Shown here: piece after piece, positions 47,731-60,310 of the stretch | Layout: the number at the start of each line of letters is the position of its first letter | How positions within the stretch are numbered: the first letter of the stretch is position 1 | Assembly: GCA_947034895.1 (NCBI GenBank) | Contig: OX344762.1 | Coordinates: 80,532,981-80,596,980, forward strand | Direction of reading: 5' to 3' | From: Rhytidiadelphus loreus | Lineage: Eukaryota > Streptophyta > Bryopsida > Hypnales > Hylocomiaceae | Length of the DNA: 64,000 nt | Program-made: the position numbers and the translations under genes | Notes under the pieces: generated by a model | What the model saw: only the letters and a program-made list of their open reading frames with translations | The model's database searches: none | Told to the model about the DNA's origin: nothing

Positions 47731-50299
47731 TTATGGCTACATAATTGAAAAGTAATGGAGTCTTCAATGAATGCTCTCTAGACAAACATGATCTTTTTAA
47801 AGGCCCTTCAAACATGCACCTATAGACACTCAAAGATTTCAATAAGCCTTGGCTTTAAAAATTCACACATACACCCAAAAAAAATCGATTTTCTTTTGAA
47901 AACTATGATTATTACTTGTCTAAAGTGACAAATAACCCATATCGATAGTTTTGCCATCACTTAACCTCTAAAAATCTTTTACATGTAGGCCCGCCAAACA
48001 CAACAAATATCCATTTTTGGATCAAGATTTTGGGATGAATTTTTTTCTAAAAAACAAAATTTTTAATCATAGGACCAATATTTCATCTTCATATTAACTA
48101 CATACAAAAAGTTTCAATTTTAAATCAGTCTAAACCATTTGTGAATTGTGAGATCTATAATATGTGATTAAAGTATTATGTTGTTGTTTTCTATTGTGTG
48201 CTTGTCAATGTATCTTAACTTCAAATTTTAGAATTATTGGAGAATATGGAATATATTGTAATTTACATATCTTAGTATGATGTAGATGTTTAGGTTGAGA
48301 ATTTCTACATGAACTTGAAATCCACTTTGTGGAAGACTTTTACACCTTGCATTACAATGATTCCTTTGTGATGAGCCAAACATCAAGAAATATTCATAAA
48401 TTCACCAAAATTTCAAGAAAGACTTACTCTATAATCCAAATAGTGGATTGTTGTATAAAATTAATATAGAGTAGTAAGAGAAAGAAAATCAATATTGTTT
48501 TTAAAAATACAATATTTATAGCCTAAAAGCTGATTTTTTGTACCATTACCCCTACAAAGCAATTGAAGTGTCGTGGCCTCAAGAGGACCAAAATTGCCAA
48601 GGCAATTCTTCATTAGTCCTTCAATAATTTCAGGAATTGAATTTCTGAGGCCAAAACACTCAATACTTTGTAGAAAATGCATCCAAACTTGCATGTGCAC
48701 TCAAATTACATTTTTGGATTTGCAATTGAAATGTGCATCTAAAAATTTAATTTTCAAACACCAAAGTGTCAAGCTAGAATTGAACAAAACCTCAAAAACT
48801 CTAATTATGTTGTAAAGATTTTTGGGTCTTCCCATCCCATTGAGAATTAGTGTTCAAAAGCTCCTACCGCAAAGGCAACTTTCACTAAGTCCTATGACAT
48901 AAGTTATAATTAGTTGCAGCCCAAGTTTTGATCAATGTTCATAACATTCAATAACATGTAGTGCCACTACCTTGGTTCTACAATAGATGGTGTCAAGAAT
49001 ATTCCACACCCAACAATACTTCATCATTAGCTAAATAGACATGTGGAGGTTCAATGTGAGGATGCATGAAGGCTCTTGAATGTTACGGAGTAAGTTTCTT
49101 TCCGATAGCACTCAATTTAGGGGGGGCGTCCCTAAGAACTCCGAATCTCGGTTTCCGGTACAATATCTTGGTGTTCTTTAGTACAATATTGTACAACAAA
49201 GTTTACCAATATTCGGTAACTTAAATCCTGTTTGTGCTAACCATGTATTCAAGAGTATGGGCACCGTTGCCCTCCAAGGATCTGACACTAGGCAAATGTG
49301 GATGATAAGTGCTCGAGATCTATCCAAGTATTATTCTTGCACTTGATTCTAGTTCCCGATCTCTCAAAATATTTTGCATGCACTTGATTCTAACAAGTCA
49401 AGCAAAGATCCTTCAAATCTAAGTTTACTTGGTGATTGGTCAACTGATGAAATAGAACACATTTGGTGAGCAAGGATGGGAGAAATAAAGTTTGAGGACT
49501 CTTTAGAAATTGGTGTAATGTTCGAGTGTCCCAAGTAATGGTTCCAATGTGATAACAATTAACCCCAAGTTTTTCAAACTAAAGAGAGCAAGCTTGTTTG
49601 TAAAAGCTATGATATAAGTGGACTGTAACTCCTCCAATACATCAATCTACATCATTGATTCATGTAAGAGAAGCTATTCTGAAACCAACCACAACCCAAT
49701 TCTTTCAAAATGTATTGATTGCATTCATTATTGAACACAGATCTAGGACTCTCCAAAAGACATCTTATTGTTGAAGTGTCCCCAAATAAGAGATATTGAA
49801 CATCTTTAAGATTGACATTCTAAAACAACATGCTCTTCTAGATTTTGATGGAATTGGGGTCCCAATTGATTTTTACAACAACCCACAATAGAGCATTCTT
49901 TCTTCATTCCATAAACATATTACACAAATTTGTTCTTCAAAAGCTTCCTCAACAAATATTAGTTCTATGAAGTGCACAACTCATGACATTCATGCAGAAG
50001 TTAAGCATTCACTGTGAGTAGTCGGTCCACTTTGTTTCGACTTTAGGGAGGCATTGCGTTGCCGAGCTGCAGTGCGCCGTGCGAGCTCTTCCATTAATTC
50101 GGCAAGACGACAGCTCCATCCACCTGGAAAATCCCCATCCAAAACTTAGCTGCCAGCTCCCAGCAGTGAGGATTCCTTGCGAACATCCAAATAAAAAAAA
50201 GATTAGAGCCCGTCTCTAACCTCACACACCATAATTACAGACATAGATGCCTGAATCACCTCCCAATTGAGTGGATGAACTAAAAAAACTTACAAGTGA
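47731..50299. other. AT-rich intergenic DNA
   Basis: No supportable gene. Contains the repeat at 49753-49875. Short frames at 48461-48815 are uninformative. Confidence 0.5.
49753..49875 (+). repeat. Dispersed repeat shared with 46567-46692
   Basis: Second member of the pair described at 46567-46692; about 70% similar by eye. Confidence 0.6.
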
Positions 50300-50326
50300 G
50301 TGAATCCCAGCATCTCTCCAAACGCC

Positions 50327-50695
50327 ATGGACTGGCAACACCATTCGTCAAGGATTCTGCACTCCGGTAACTCGCCACCTCCTCGCGATGGATTATATCA
50401 GTACGGGCTGCGTAAGCCTCCCTGGCGGCATCCTAAATTGAGTTTCGAAACAACCACAAGCTTTTCTATTTCTAGATATCTGGGCCTGGATTCGATTGCA
50501 GCAAGTCAGCCTCCAAAGTTAGCTATACCGGCAGCGGTGGAGGTGCTACTTGATTGGCGGGGATGCTGGGAATTGAAACCATGGGATCGTAGTCCTGCAG
50601 TGCGGGTAACACTTGCGTTTGATTGCTTGCATTCAAACTGCATTCGGACTCGCAATATTCAGACTTGCTGTAGAGGTATTGCAAAGGAGTAAATA
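50327..50695 (+). CDS. Uncertain small frame upstream of the NAT gene
   Basis: 122 codons from an ATG, with balanced composition in an otherwise AT-rich neighbourhood. No recognisable domain, signal or repeat. It has the same orientation as the NAT gene 500 bases downstream, so it may simply be part of that gene's leader or promoter. Confidence 0.2.
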
Positions 50696-50701
50696 GAAAT
50701 T

Positions 50702-50825
50702 CACCTGCAAAACAAGCATTCGATCTTCTCCTGTAGAGTTTTGAGCAGCGCTTTCTGTGAATTAATACACAGACATATATCGTCAATGCTGCTTGCAGAT
50801 CGAGATGATGAGTGTCTTACAGTAG
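50702..50825 (+). repeat. Duplicated upstream segment, copy 1
   Basis: Similar to 50958-51066: 'tgcaaaac', 'gcattc', 'cttc.cctgtagag', 'gagc.gc', 'tcgtcaatg', then 'gatga.gagtgt.ttacagt'. The two copies lie 256 bases apart ahead of the NAT start. Confidence 0.7.
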
Positions 50826-50957
50826 TGATGATAAGTGTTCCAATACGCTGACATTTGTGTTTATGTTTCTAGAGTGCCTGGCTTTGCTGTGGGGGTATCG
50901 TCGTCGTTCGTAGAGGTCTTAATGTCAGTTGGTTGCGGAAGGACGAAGTAGAGCTTC

Positions 50958-51066
50958 AGTTGCAAAACATAGCATTCAACCTTCGCCTGTAGAATTCTAT
51001 GGAGCGCTAATCTGTCATCGTCAATGGGCACTGTTAGTTAGAGAGATGACGAGTGTTTTACAGTGA
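50958..51066 (+). repeat. Duplicated upstream segment, copy 2
   Basis: Second copy of the 50702 segment; it lies 130 bases before the NAT start codon. Confidence 0.7.
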
Positions 51067-51197
51067 AATCTTTTTTTTCTTACGGTATTGAGTCTTTGTA
51101 GCATTTTCAGAAGAGTGCGTGGCGACATACCCAAGGCCCCTCCATGTGATTAAATCTGGAAGTGTTGCCGTGAGGAGAGAGCGGTGATATTAAGGAG

Positions 51198-54100
51198 ATG
51201 GCGACGAAGGGAGGGAAATGGAAGGATCGGATAGTGGGTGACTACAACTGGCGGTTCTTGTGTATGCCCACTCCGCCCTGGAAGCATGACCGCCCTATGC
51301 CGCCTTTCTTCGGCCACAATGAGAAGCTCTCCATCCTGGTGGCCACGGTTATGGGTCTCCAACATGCTCTCGCCATGGCAAGCCCTACTTCTCCCGTTCT
51401 CTCTCTCTCTCTCTCACAACACACCATGCCGATTTTTCAGGACCGCGAATAGATTTAAATGTTTTGAGCTTAGCTATCAGTAATTTTACGAGGTTGCTCC
51501 GGCTTTGGATCTTACATTAGAACAAAGAATTGAACGCTTTTGGACATCGAGGTCCGAAGAGAAGTTCTCACTTTAATCCCGTTTTGGGGATACAGTATTG
51601 TCATAGTGCGCATTAGAGAAGTTTTCTACAATCTCTGCAACTATGAAATGTTGATCTTATAATTGAAACGTACCAGATTAGGACTCAGCCTTGGTGTCTC
51701 CATTCAGAGATAGCTCCAATGAAATATTTCAGTCTGAACAGACATACCAAGGGTGGCACTTGTGTTGCGTAATTCGTAGAACTATCGCAATATGTTTTTT
51801 TCATTTTAAGTTAATCCGCTTAGGAGCAGATTCCTTTTGTCTTCGTCTCTTCTCTAAAATGTGAACTTTGAAGTGTCCATGATACATGTGATAATCCATG
51901 TTAGCATAGTGTTACACTGACAGAGTTCGAGAGTGGATTCTTTGACGTGGGTGCCATTTCAAGGGAATTTCTTCTCTAATGTGAACCAAAACTGTTGGAA
52001 ACAGGTGGCAGGAATCATCACAGCGCCGCTCTTGATAGCCATGTCTGGTTTCAAACCTGGGAATCAAGCCTGTAAGCTTTCTTTTTACACCTCAACCACA
52101 GAGCTCTTTGTTTGCATACTTTCTCGAGTGTCATTTCCTACAGCTCTTTCATTCAAGCTGAGCCTGGACTTTGTTACCGAGTTTTCCAGTCGAAGCGAGG
52201 TTGCTAACAATAATTGATGTTATCCTCGAAAGTTTAGGATGACTTGCTGAGAGGGGCCATCTACAGTCGTATGCAGATTTCACGATATATTTGTGTATAT
52301 CACTTTCTCTAGAATGGTAGTTATTCCATGCCTCTGAATGACACCTGATTTTGACATGTTTCTAAAACCGACTACCTACAGATTCTTGCCTAAATGTACA
52401 ACCTTTACATACGAGAGTCTCAGGTCGATTTTGGATACACCTACGTTCAGGACTTTGAAGATTCATAGTTCATTCATTCGGTCTCCAAATAATGCATTCT
52501 AAGAGAATCTAGGACCCCCTTTCGACTACCATCAAGACTGCTTAAACCCTTGCCACCAAGTCCCAACTGAAAACTGCTCATAGCCCTAATTCGAACGATT
52601 TCGTTGCTGTTGCATTACCCTGTGCTGAGTGTGGTGTGATGTCGGTGCTGCAGATTTGATTTCGGCGGCGCTCATTGTGGCCTCGGTGGCATCCTTCGTG
52701 CAAGTGATGCAAATCAAGATTCCCGGAACACGGTTTGTGATCGGCTCAGGCTTGCTGTCGGTGATGGGGGTGTCGTTCTCCTTCGTGCCAGTTGCACAGC
52801 AGGTCATTAGCACGCTCAGTCAATGTGCTTGTGCGGGAGTGCCTTGTGTTGTGGGTAGCACATGCGGAGCGTGCACAACTCCACTGGAAGGAAAGTGCCT
52901 CACTCCGGAAACAGCTTACGGCAAGGTCCTGGGCACCGTGAGTGACAGTCCACCCTTACACAAAAGTCTTACGAAATAAACTCTACAAGTAATTTGTAAT
53001 ACAATGCAAAATAATAAGCTAATGTTAATGCGTGCACAACCTTCATGGCAGCCTTCACCTCTTCGTTCCTGTGCGCGTCCTTCGTAATAGTGAAAATCAC
53101 GAAGGGTTCATTCCATCCTTTATACGCTTCTATTTGCGTCCATTTGATGTGAACTAATCAATAATGTGAATTAAATAACATCCTTGAACTTCAAGGCAGG
53201 AGACTACTTTCCAGGCTGCTTTCATTGTAGAACATCTTGAATGCAAGCTTGCCTATGCATTGTGGGCTACTGTAACACAAACATGTTCTTGTTACAATGA
53301 TAATGTAAAAGGACCCCCTTGCCTTCCCATTCAAGAATGAGATGTAATGAATGATGTGAAGAATCTTTATAAGTGGCAACTTCTTTGCAATTTGATAATT
53401 AATGTGTTGACTTCATGTGCGTTTATGTGTTGATACTAAAATACTGTTAGTTTTTTTAGCTACTTCCATGTGATCGCAATCGTAGAGAGCGGACTGTGGT
53501 ACCACATTCTTTCGCTGAATGGGAGAGGAGGTTTCTGAATTTTTGCTGTAAATGATTGTTGGATGGGAGATTTTTTTCTTTTCTTGTAGTTGACTTTCTA
53601 TTGCGGTTTCTAATGAATTGTGGGTTGCAAAACCTTTGACCTGGTGCAGATTCTGGTGTGCTGCTTTTACCAGATCGGCATATCATTCGTCCCATCCAGA
53701 GTGTTGCGTCGCTTGTTTCCTCCAGTTGTGACAGGAAGTTGTCTCGTTCTCTTAGGAACCGCACTTATTGGATCTGGGTTCGCCAACTGGGGTGGAGGTG
53801 TCTTCTGCAGTAGTCAGGTAATTCGTTTTCTTCTTTTAAGAAATAAATTTGGTTGTCAATTCATATCTTGCAATTTCCTTTAGGATGCCGTCCGTCTACC
53901 TTTAGAAAAATTAACGTCAGTTTCGTTTTCTGGCGGAATTCTATGACTTTGGCACTTTTCAGGAAGTGCTACCTGAAACCTTCATCTATACCAGTCCTAG
54001 TTTTTAGCTTTTTTTGGGAGATGAATGCCACAAGTTTTGGCACCCAGAATTGCGCCAATGTAATGATTAGGATGATATTTCCTGAAGCTCTATTATTAGG

Positions 54101-56541
54101 CACAGTGCCTTAATACCATTGGAAAGAAAATGCAGATTCTGTTTGTGCACCATGTTGAGCTCATCCTGTGTTCTCACAACTGCTGAAGGATGTCATTTTT
54201 GCTCATTGAGTTGGGATTTATTATTTGCATTGTCTTTCATGACTCAGGTGTTGACCACAAAGATTCCTTGCTCTGGAAATGGAGAAGTGGTGCTGGCTTT
54301 TGGACATCGTGTGTACCTGGGACTAGGGCTGGTTGTGTTTTTCGCCATCATCCTTGCTGAAGTATTTGGATCCCCATTCATCCGCAACATAGAGGTACGA
54401 TGCCTCATGCTCGTTTTGGAAGCTCACAATTTCGAGCCTTGAGTGCAAGCTCTTTGTTGATTAGTACTGTAGCTCGTGCAATTTCCTTTTTCTTGGACCA
54501 TGTTTTCACCACTCCCAGTCGTGAATCTCCCAGTACTCAAATCCTTTCTTGACCAGATTGTCATCGGATTACTTGTGGGTATGATTGTTGCTGCGAGCAC
54601 AAAGTACACAAATTGCAACGACGGTGTCTGTACCACATACAGGTATGGTCTGCCTCAGTCTCAATCCATTTATGTATTACATCCATCACTGCAAGGGCCA
54701 TGTAATATCACTGACAGTTCATAACATTCTGAAAGAAGCTCCTAAAAACTTAGGCACATTTCCTAAGGCAATCATGAATCAGGGTAAACAAGATGCTCCG
54801 ATCCTTTGAAATCTTTTTCTTGGACACGCATCTTCTTATATCTTAAGTGCGAGATATTTGAAGACCTTGACATCAATCACAATAGCACTTAGATTGACAC
54901 CTGTGAGCAAGGAGAAGTAGCATGCTGTTGCACACCAGTCTTAGGCATATTCATTGAATGTAAATCATATCCTATTTTGTATATGTTATAAGATGGGTAG
55001 ACCAAATGAAAACATAAGAATGGCATGTGATTTTGTACGTTTATTTGAGTTGTTTTTAAGAATTTCTGGATGTCATTTTTGAGAGTTGGAACTTGGCCTT
55101 CCAGGTACGTAACAGGGCAGCAGATCTCGGACGCAAAGTGGATAACCTTTCTATGGACAAAACGGATTCCTCTGGGCTTCTACGGGCCAGCAGTTCTGCC
55201 GTGTCTGTTATCATTCATGGTGACCACAATGGAATGCATCGGCGACATCACAGCCACCACGGAAGCCAGTCACCTGGAGCCATACGGGGAGAAGTTTGAG
55301 ACGAGGATTCAGGGAGGCGTGGTAGCGGATGGCATCAACTCCTTCTTTGGAGCCTTGGCCTTCATCACGCCTGTGACAACCTATGCACAGAACAATGGCG
55401 TTATCTCCCTTTCTCGGTGTGCGTCTCGCTACGCAGGTTTTGCATGCTGTGCGTGGCTCATGCTGTTTGGCATCATTGGGAAGTTTGCAGCCATCATCTT
55501 GACCATTCCGAATTGTGTCCTGGGCGGCATGACAACTTTCTTGTTTACTGGAGTGGTGGTTTCTGGCATCCATGTGCTGAATCTCAGAGAAGGTCTCAAC
55601 CGGCGAAATCGGTTTATTGCTATCATGGCTATTGGTGTCGGCATGGGCGTCATTTTGGTCCCTGCTTGGGTCAACATCACTGGACAGTTCGCGGACTATC
55701 CTCTTCAAGGCAACTTTTGGCCTGTCAATCCTAACTGGTCTCCGGCTTTCCGAGGTACTGACATCAAACTGGCAGTAAAATTCTCTTTGTTTGGAACAAG
55801 TTTTTGTAAAGTTTGACTGTGTCAGGAATTTGAAACAACATAGGGGTCATTCCTATGAATCATGGAGAAAATCGTGTTTATGACGTTGTCTGAATGTTCC
55901 TGAAACACGTTAATTTGTTATCGTAGCTACGGTGGTGATATGCATATCCTGCAGTGCGATTTTCGTTTGGATTTGATGTACTGGTTTGGATGTTGTACTT
56001 GGTATGTGTGCAGGGTTTAGAGACTCACTTATCATTGTCATTTCAAATGGATTCTCAATTGGAGGATTTATTGCCTTGTTTCTCAATCTGATTTTACCTT
56101 TTGATCGGAATGATGCACATGGTGATCAAACGTAAGTTCCATAACTCATGCTTTTTTGAGGTACCAGGATTTTCAGTTAGACTGTTTTAGAAACTTTTGG
56201 ACACTTTGGATAACATCATATTCAGAATCTCTACTATCATTTAAGTGGTCCGTCTGTGGTTCCACTAATCATGTAAGTGTGACCATAGAGAGACCTCAAC
56301 TCATGTGGAAGATTCTGAAATTGATGTCGAAAGGTCTTATCTAATTTTACTCAAAACCCTGTTGTTATATCGTATACTGTTGAGTCTATTCTGTTGTGGT
56401 TGAAATTTTCTAAACTTGCTCCTGTGGATCCTGGTACAAGAGCTTGTTGTCTGATAATTCCCTTTCTTTCTTTGTATCTATGAATGCAGGTTTGAGAATG
56501 AAGATTCTACCAGCAAGCATAAGATTGATATTGCAACATAG
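51198..56541 (+). CDS. UapA-type nucleobase-ascorbate transporter (xanthine/uric acid permease family)
   Basis: Exons: 51198-51377, 52005-52071, 52654-52937, 53650-53817, 54248-54394, 54557-54642, 55105-55754, 56014-56131 and 56490-56541. Phases match throughout, giving 583 aa. Intron 1 begins GC instead of GT. The N-terminus has the NAT block PPFFGHNEKLSILVATVMGL then QHALAM. The substrate-site motifs are close to fungal UapA: E354 in TTMECIGD, D386 in VVADGINS, and the signature QNNGVISLSR (Q406, N407, G409, with Ser at the usual Thr). LGGMTTFLF and an acidic/polar C-terminal tail follow. The signature differs from the plant NAT form, which carries NVGLLGLTR. About 12-14 membrane spans are expected. 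The likely role is proton-coupled uptake of xanthine or uric acid at the plasma membrane; the substrate is inferred from the motif. The loop with several cysteines (CACAGVPCVVGSTCGAC) is unusual. Confidence 0.92.
52466..52545 (+). repeat. Short dispersed repeat in NAT intron 2, shared with 61295-61375
   Basis: Both contain 'ttcat.cggt.ttcaaataatgcat' (with one-base variants), followed by 'ctaa.g.aat.tag.a.cc' and 'ttt.g.ctacca.taagac'-like blocks. Confidence 0.5.
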
Positions 56542-57800
56542 ATTATGTAGATGATACTTGATTGCTCTAAACTATTGGAAGTTGCAACAGTGGTTTGAAG
56601 AAAAGGTGTGACGTTGCAGTTGCGTTTCTGTGGTTGCAGTAGTTTGTGATGTTGGGCATTGGGTTTTACGCCTCGATTCATGTACTTTGAGTTCCCATAA
56701 TCGTATTACTTCTTTTTTTGAAAGCATCCTCCACTACATTCCCAATGGTTGATAACATATTTTAGTTTGTATTCATACAAGCAAAATTAAGCTGCAATTA
56801 CGGACACTTGCTCGCATTATCTTCTTTGGCCGAAAAGAGAGAAGAACACACAGGTTTGCATGCTTGCCAATCCATGCACCCTAAAATTTGTGTTAGATGC
56901 AAGTACAGGCTATTCGGCTGTGTTGACAGCAGCCATCTCAAGGACTTGCAATTGGTTTTATGGCCCACATTCAAGTTGCAAATAAGTACTAGTTCAAAAA
57001 ACTGTTGGGAGTTATTCTCTCTCCAAATGCATGGGCCACTATCACCTCAAAAGAGGCAGGCAGTGCCTGCATCCCAAACACTCCATATTTTCTCATTTAG
57101 GTTCTTCCAAGAAGTCTTTGACCATGAGGTGCTCCATGAGGTACAGCTTCAACCTTGTTTCCATGTTGACAATATCTAAGCAAATAATGGGAAATTTCAT
57201 TCGTCCAAAGGACGTTTTGTGTCCTCCCAGACCTGCTGGGGTTAAGCCAACGCCTGAGAATTACTGTTCCAAACGAGACTCGGTGCTATGGAGCATTTCC
57301 GGCATCCCCCGAAGCTCCCGAGAGTTTTCATGCAACACGGAAGTCCCCCGACTGATGCAGACAAGTGAGCAAGGTTAACAGTGTCTACAAAGCCTCGCGT
57401 TCTCTGGACCGTAACAGACCACCCCTTCCATCATACGCTGAGTTCCATTCATTATTCACCCTCCTGTGTCCTGTGCCTCTCAATGCCCTCTCTTTCTTCT
57501 GTGATTGCTGTTATCGTGAACCAACGGCCGGAAGTTAATCCTGCTGCAATCTTCCTCACTCGAGCATCTTCAGTTCTGTCACCACTCTTTGCGTGAGGGT
57601 TCCCGTTTTGAAATCTTGCAGGGAGTCATCACTTTTCTCCAAGACCCATCGCTTCTCGCTTCAACTGCGCATGCCCGCGCTCTCCCAGGGCCAAGGACGA
57701 GTCGACTGTCGGTGAATTTGGGTGAGTGGATGTTGCGCTGGGACAGCGTCCTGTGAGTGTGGTGAGATTGTGTCGGTAAAGCAATTATTGGTTACCTTGG
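56542..57800. other. NAT 3' flank and a GC-richer leader-like stretch
   Basis: Up to about 57.2 kb no feature is seen. From 57.2 to 57.8 kb the composition is more GC-rich with CT-rich runs, as in a promoter or 5' leader. Confidence 0.35.
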
Positions 57801-57804
57801 AGAG

Positions 57805-57822
57805 ATGGGAGGCCAGAGCAAG
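57805..57822 (+). CDS. Possible 6-codon first exon (MGGQSK) of a lost or truncated gene
   Basis: ATGGGAGGCCAGAGCAAG is followed by the donor GTATGAG at the end of a GC-rich, leader-like region. No convincing second exon was found before the kinase pseudogene. Identity unknown. Confidence 0.2.
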
Positions 57823-58199
57823 GTATGAGATAGAGAGCGTCCCGATTGCATTATGGATTATAATTGTATTACGCTCTTTCTATTAAACGAAAGGAAACTC
57901 AATGCATTGTTGTTGTTGTAAGCTTTTTGTTCAGCTTCGGGCTATAGCTGGGATTACTCCATTTGTGTTGTAGTGTTGGCAGGGTTTTGAATCTTGAGTG
58001 TGCAATTGTCATGCAAAATTGTCATGGTTGTGTGAATGTAGTGCTTGGGTGAGGAGCTTGAATACTTGGCGGTGTGGAGAATTGTGCATGATGATTGACT
58101 GGTGGGGGATTTTGAGGAGACGGCCATGTCAACCGTTAGTCCTTCCGTCACACCAAATGAAACGTCCAATTTCCACACTACCCTTGAAGAATACAACTG

Positions 58200-59106
58200 A
58201 ACTTCTCTTCCTTGGATGAGGTTGCACTTGGAGATTGTAGCGGTGCAGGATCCTCCATGAAACCAAAGTCTGAGTACTTCTTTGCACCCAAGGAGGAGAT
58301 GATGTGAAGCAAGACCTTCCACTATGGAGCATGAGATTGAGCATTCGAGGGGGTGTTGGAGTGAATTGAGTGACCTTTCTAATTTCTTAGAAGACAACAA
58401 CTATGAAGAAGTGAATTGAGAAAATGCGAAAGCCTTTGCAAAATTGATGAATGATCCCCAATGTAGGGACCATAGATTGGTTCATTTTTTCTACAATATG
58501 GCGCTTAATATTGTGAAGTTGGGACAAAAGATTGTGGAAGGCAGACAAGCAAAAGTTATGGACATTGGTGGCACCATTCATCCTTCAATGCTATTGAAGA
58601 TATTTCAATATGAATGGAATGGAGGGACTTTGCATGTTAAAGATATTATTTAGGGAATTGCTCTTCACATGGACTTGTTACATAAGAAAGGCATTATTCA
58701 TAGACTTGAAAGTTGCCAATATCCTTTTTCATCAAGGTGATAAATGCCTTAAAATAGCTATAGTAAACTTTGAGTGCTCTATTGGAGTTGTTGGAACTCG
58801 ATTTTGGGGGGCACCTAAAATGTTGTCAACTTTGAAGAATAGAAGTGTGATTGACTTCTCAAAGGAAGTGGATGTATATATATATATATATATAGTTATG
58901 GTATGACATGCTTTGAAGTTGTAATTGGATGCTTGTCATTTGAAGGTGAACTAGGAGCATGTAGAGCTACCAATGATCTTGTCATAAGAGGACAAAGGAC
59001 TAAACTTTGGATATGACTTTGAAGCATTTGATTGAGAGATGTTGGAATCCAAGTCAAAACAAGGGACTTGGTTTCTCAAAAATTTGTAAAGTACTTGTCT
59101 CTTGAT
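58200..59106 (+). pseudogene. Protein-kinase pseudogene (MAP3K/TKL-like, degraded)
   Basis: Recognisable kinase blocks appear in order: MNDPQCRDHRLVHFFYNMAL (58447 on), LHMDLLHKKGIIHR, LKVANILF, GVVGTRFWGAPKMLSTLK, SVIDFSKEVDVY, CFEVVIGCLSFEGE and LIERCWNPSQNKG. There is an in-frame TAG just after 58650. A two-base loss falls exactly in the HRD catalytic loop, and a (TA)n run at 58874-58895 interrupts the DVYSYGM-like segment. The VVGT-FW-APE layout matches plant kinases abundant in seed-free plants. The copy is clearly dead and lacks an ATP-binding lobe, which was lost or has decayed beyond recognition. Confidence 0.8.
58874..58895. repeat. (TA)n microsatellite inside the kinase pseudogene
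   Basis: About 11 TA dinucleotides, grown at the position of a Val-Tyr codon pair. Confidence 0.9.
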
Positions 59107-60310
59107 ATCATGTAAAAAGTATCTAAAGCATGGGTGTTTTGAGGAGTTTTATGGGCCTTATACCGCAATTAACAAAATTGTCACTAATAAAGATAAGGTG
59201 TAAATTGCTTTCATTTTATCTTGTTTTTGGTTGTTTGTTTTTAGCAGGGTTGCATGTTGAGTTCTCCTTTATACATCTTACATACTAATTGTATTTTTAT
59301 TTTATTGCTAAACCCTTTTATTTTTATTTTTTATTATTTTTATTTTTGGAAGGAGGGGACTTTATTTCCATCTTTTTTTCTTTTTTTTCTTTTCTTTCAT
59401 CAACCATGATGAAAAATAAAAATTTATGGTTGACCCTGGCCATTTTTTGAATTTATCATACTCAAATAGAGCCTTTGTCTTTGCTTGCATGCCGAACCAG
59501 CCTACATTTTCATCAGCCTGTCAAGGAAATCCATCCTGCACATTAGGCCGGCAAACGGAGGTTGGGCGGGATAGGTTACTTTTGAGTTTCACGTAACATA
59601 GTATGCTCTAAAAGCGACCTTTAAGGACTGATCCGCCTTTTTCATAGGCTTACGTGAACATAATTATTTTTAGATCATTTTTCAGAGAAAGCAAAATGAA
59701 TGTGGAACCTAACACAAGTGGTTTTGTATATTTCCTAACATTTTTGAATTACTTCTAAATATTCAAAGATTTGGAACATAGGCATCTATTTGTGACCATA
59801 GGTCTATCCAAATCCTTCCACTTGAACTTGTAAAGAGATATTTGAAAATCAAAGATAATGATTGGCTCTTGCAATACAAAAACAATTTTTTCTCAATTCA
59901 TTCAATTGTTCAAGGGATTCATTTAAAGATCACCCCATCTTCATTCTCCAGCTAAAATAGGGGAAATTAGGGTGTGTCTCCATTGCCTCTTCGACCTCCA
60001 GGACTGAGGGGTCCAAGAGGGCTCCAGCCTCCGGTCCATGTTATGAGGAATTACAGAACTGGAGGGCCTAGAGGGGCACCCGGACCCCCTTATTTTAGTA
60101 CAAAAGAAAACATGTTTTTGTCTCTTCAAGGAAATTTAGCCTATTTGACCTCTCTTAGCATGCACTTTCTCAAAAATTACCCGGCTATAGTGCTCTCTAC
60201 AGCTTTTGAGGTCTGATTTTCGTCTGTCCGGTGTTCAATGGCAAGCTATTGGACGTCCGGCCTCCCTCCAAGTCATGGACCTCCAATCTCCCAATGGAGT
60301 TTGGCCCTTA
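59107..60310. other. Non-coding AT-rich stretch
   Basis: No gene is supportable. The segment 59970-60070 is GC-richer and gives short frames on both strands without recognisable motifs. Confidence 0.5.

Noticed and set aside
55211..55708. 165-codon minus-strand frame in the NAT gene
   Set aside because: Antisense to the largest NAT exon, which carries the transporter signature.
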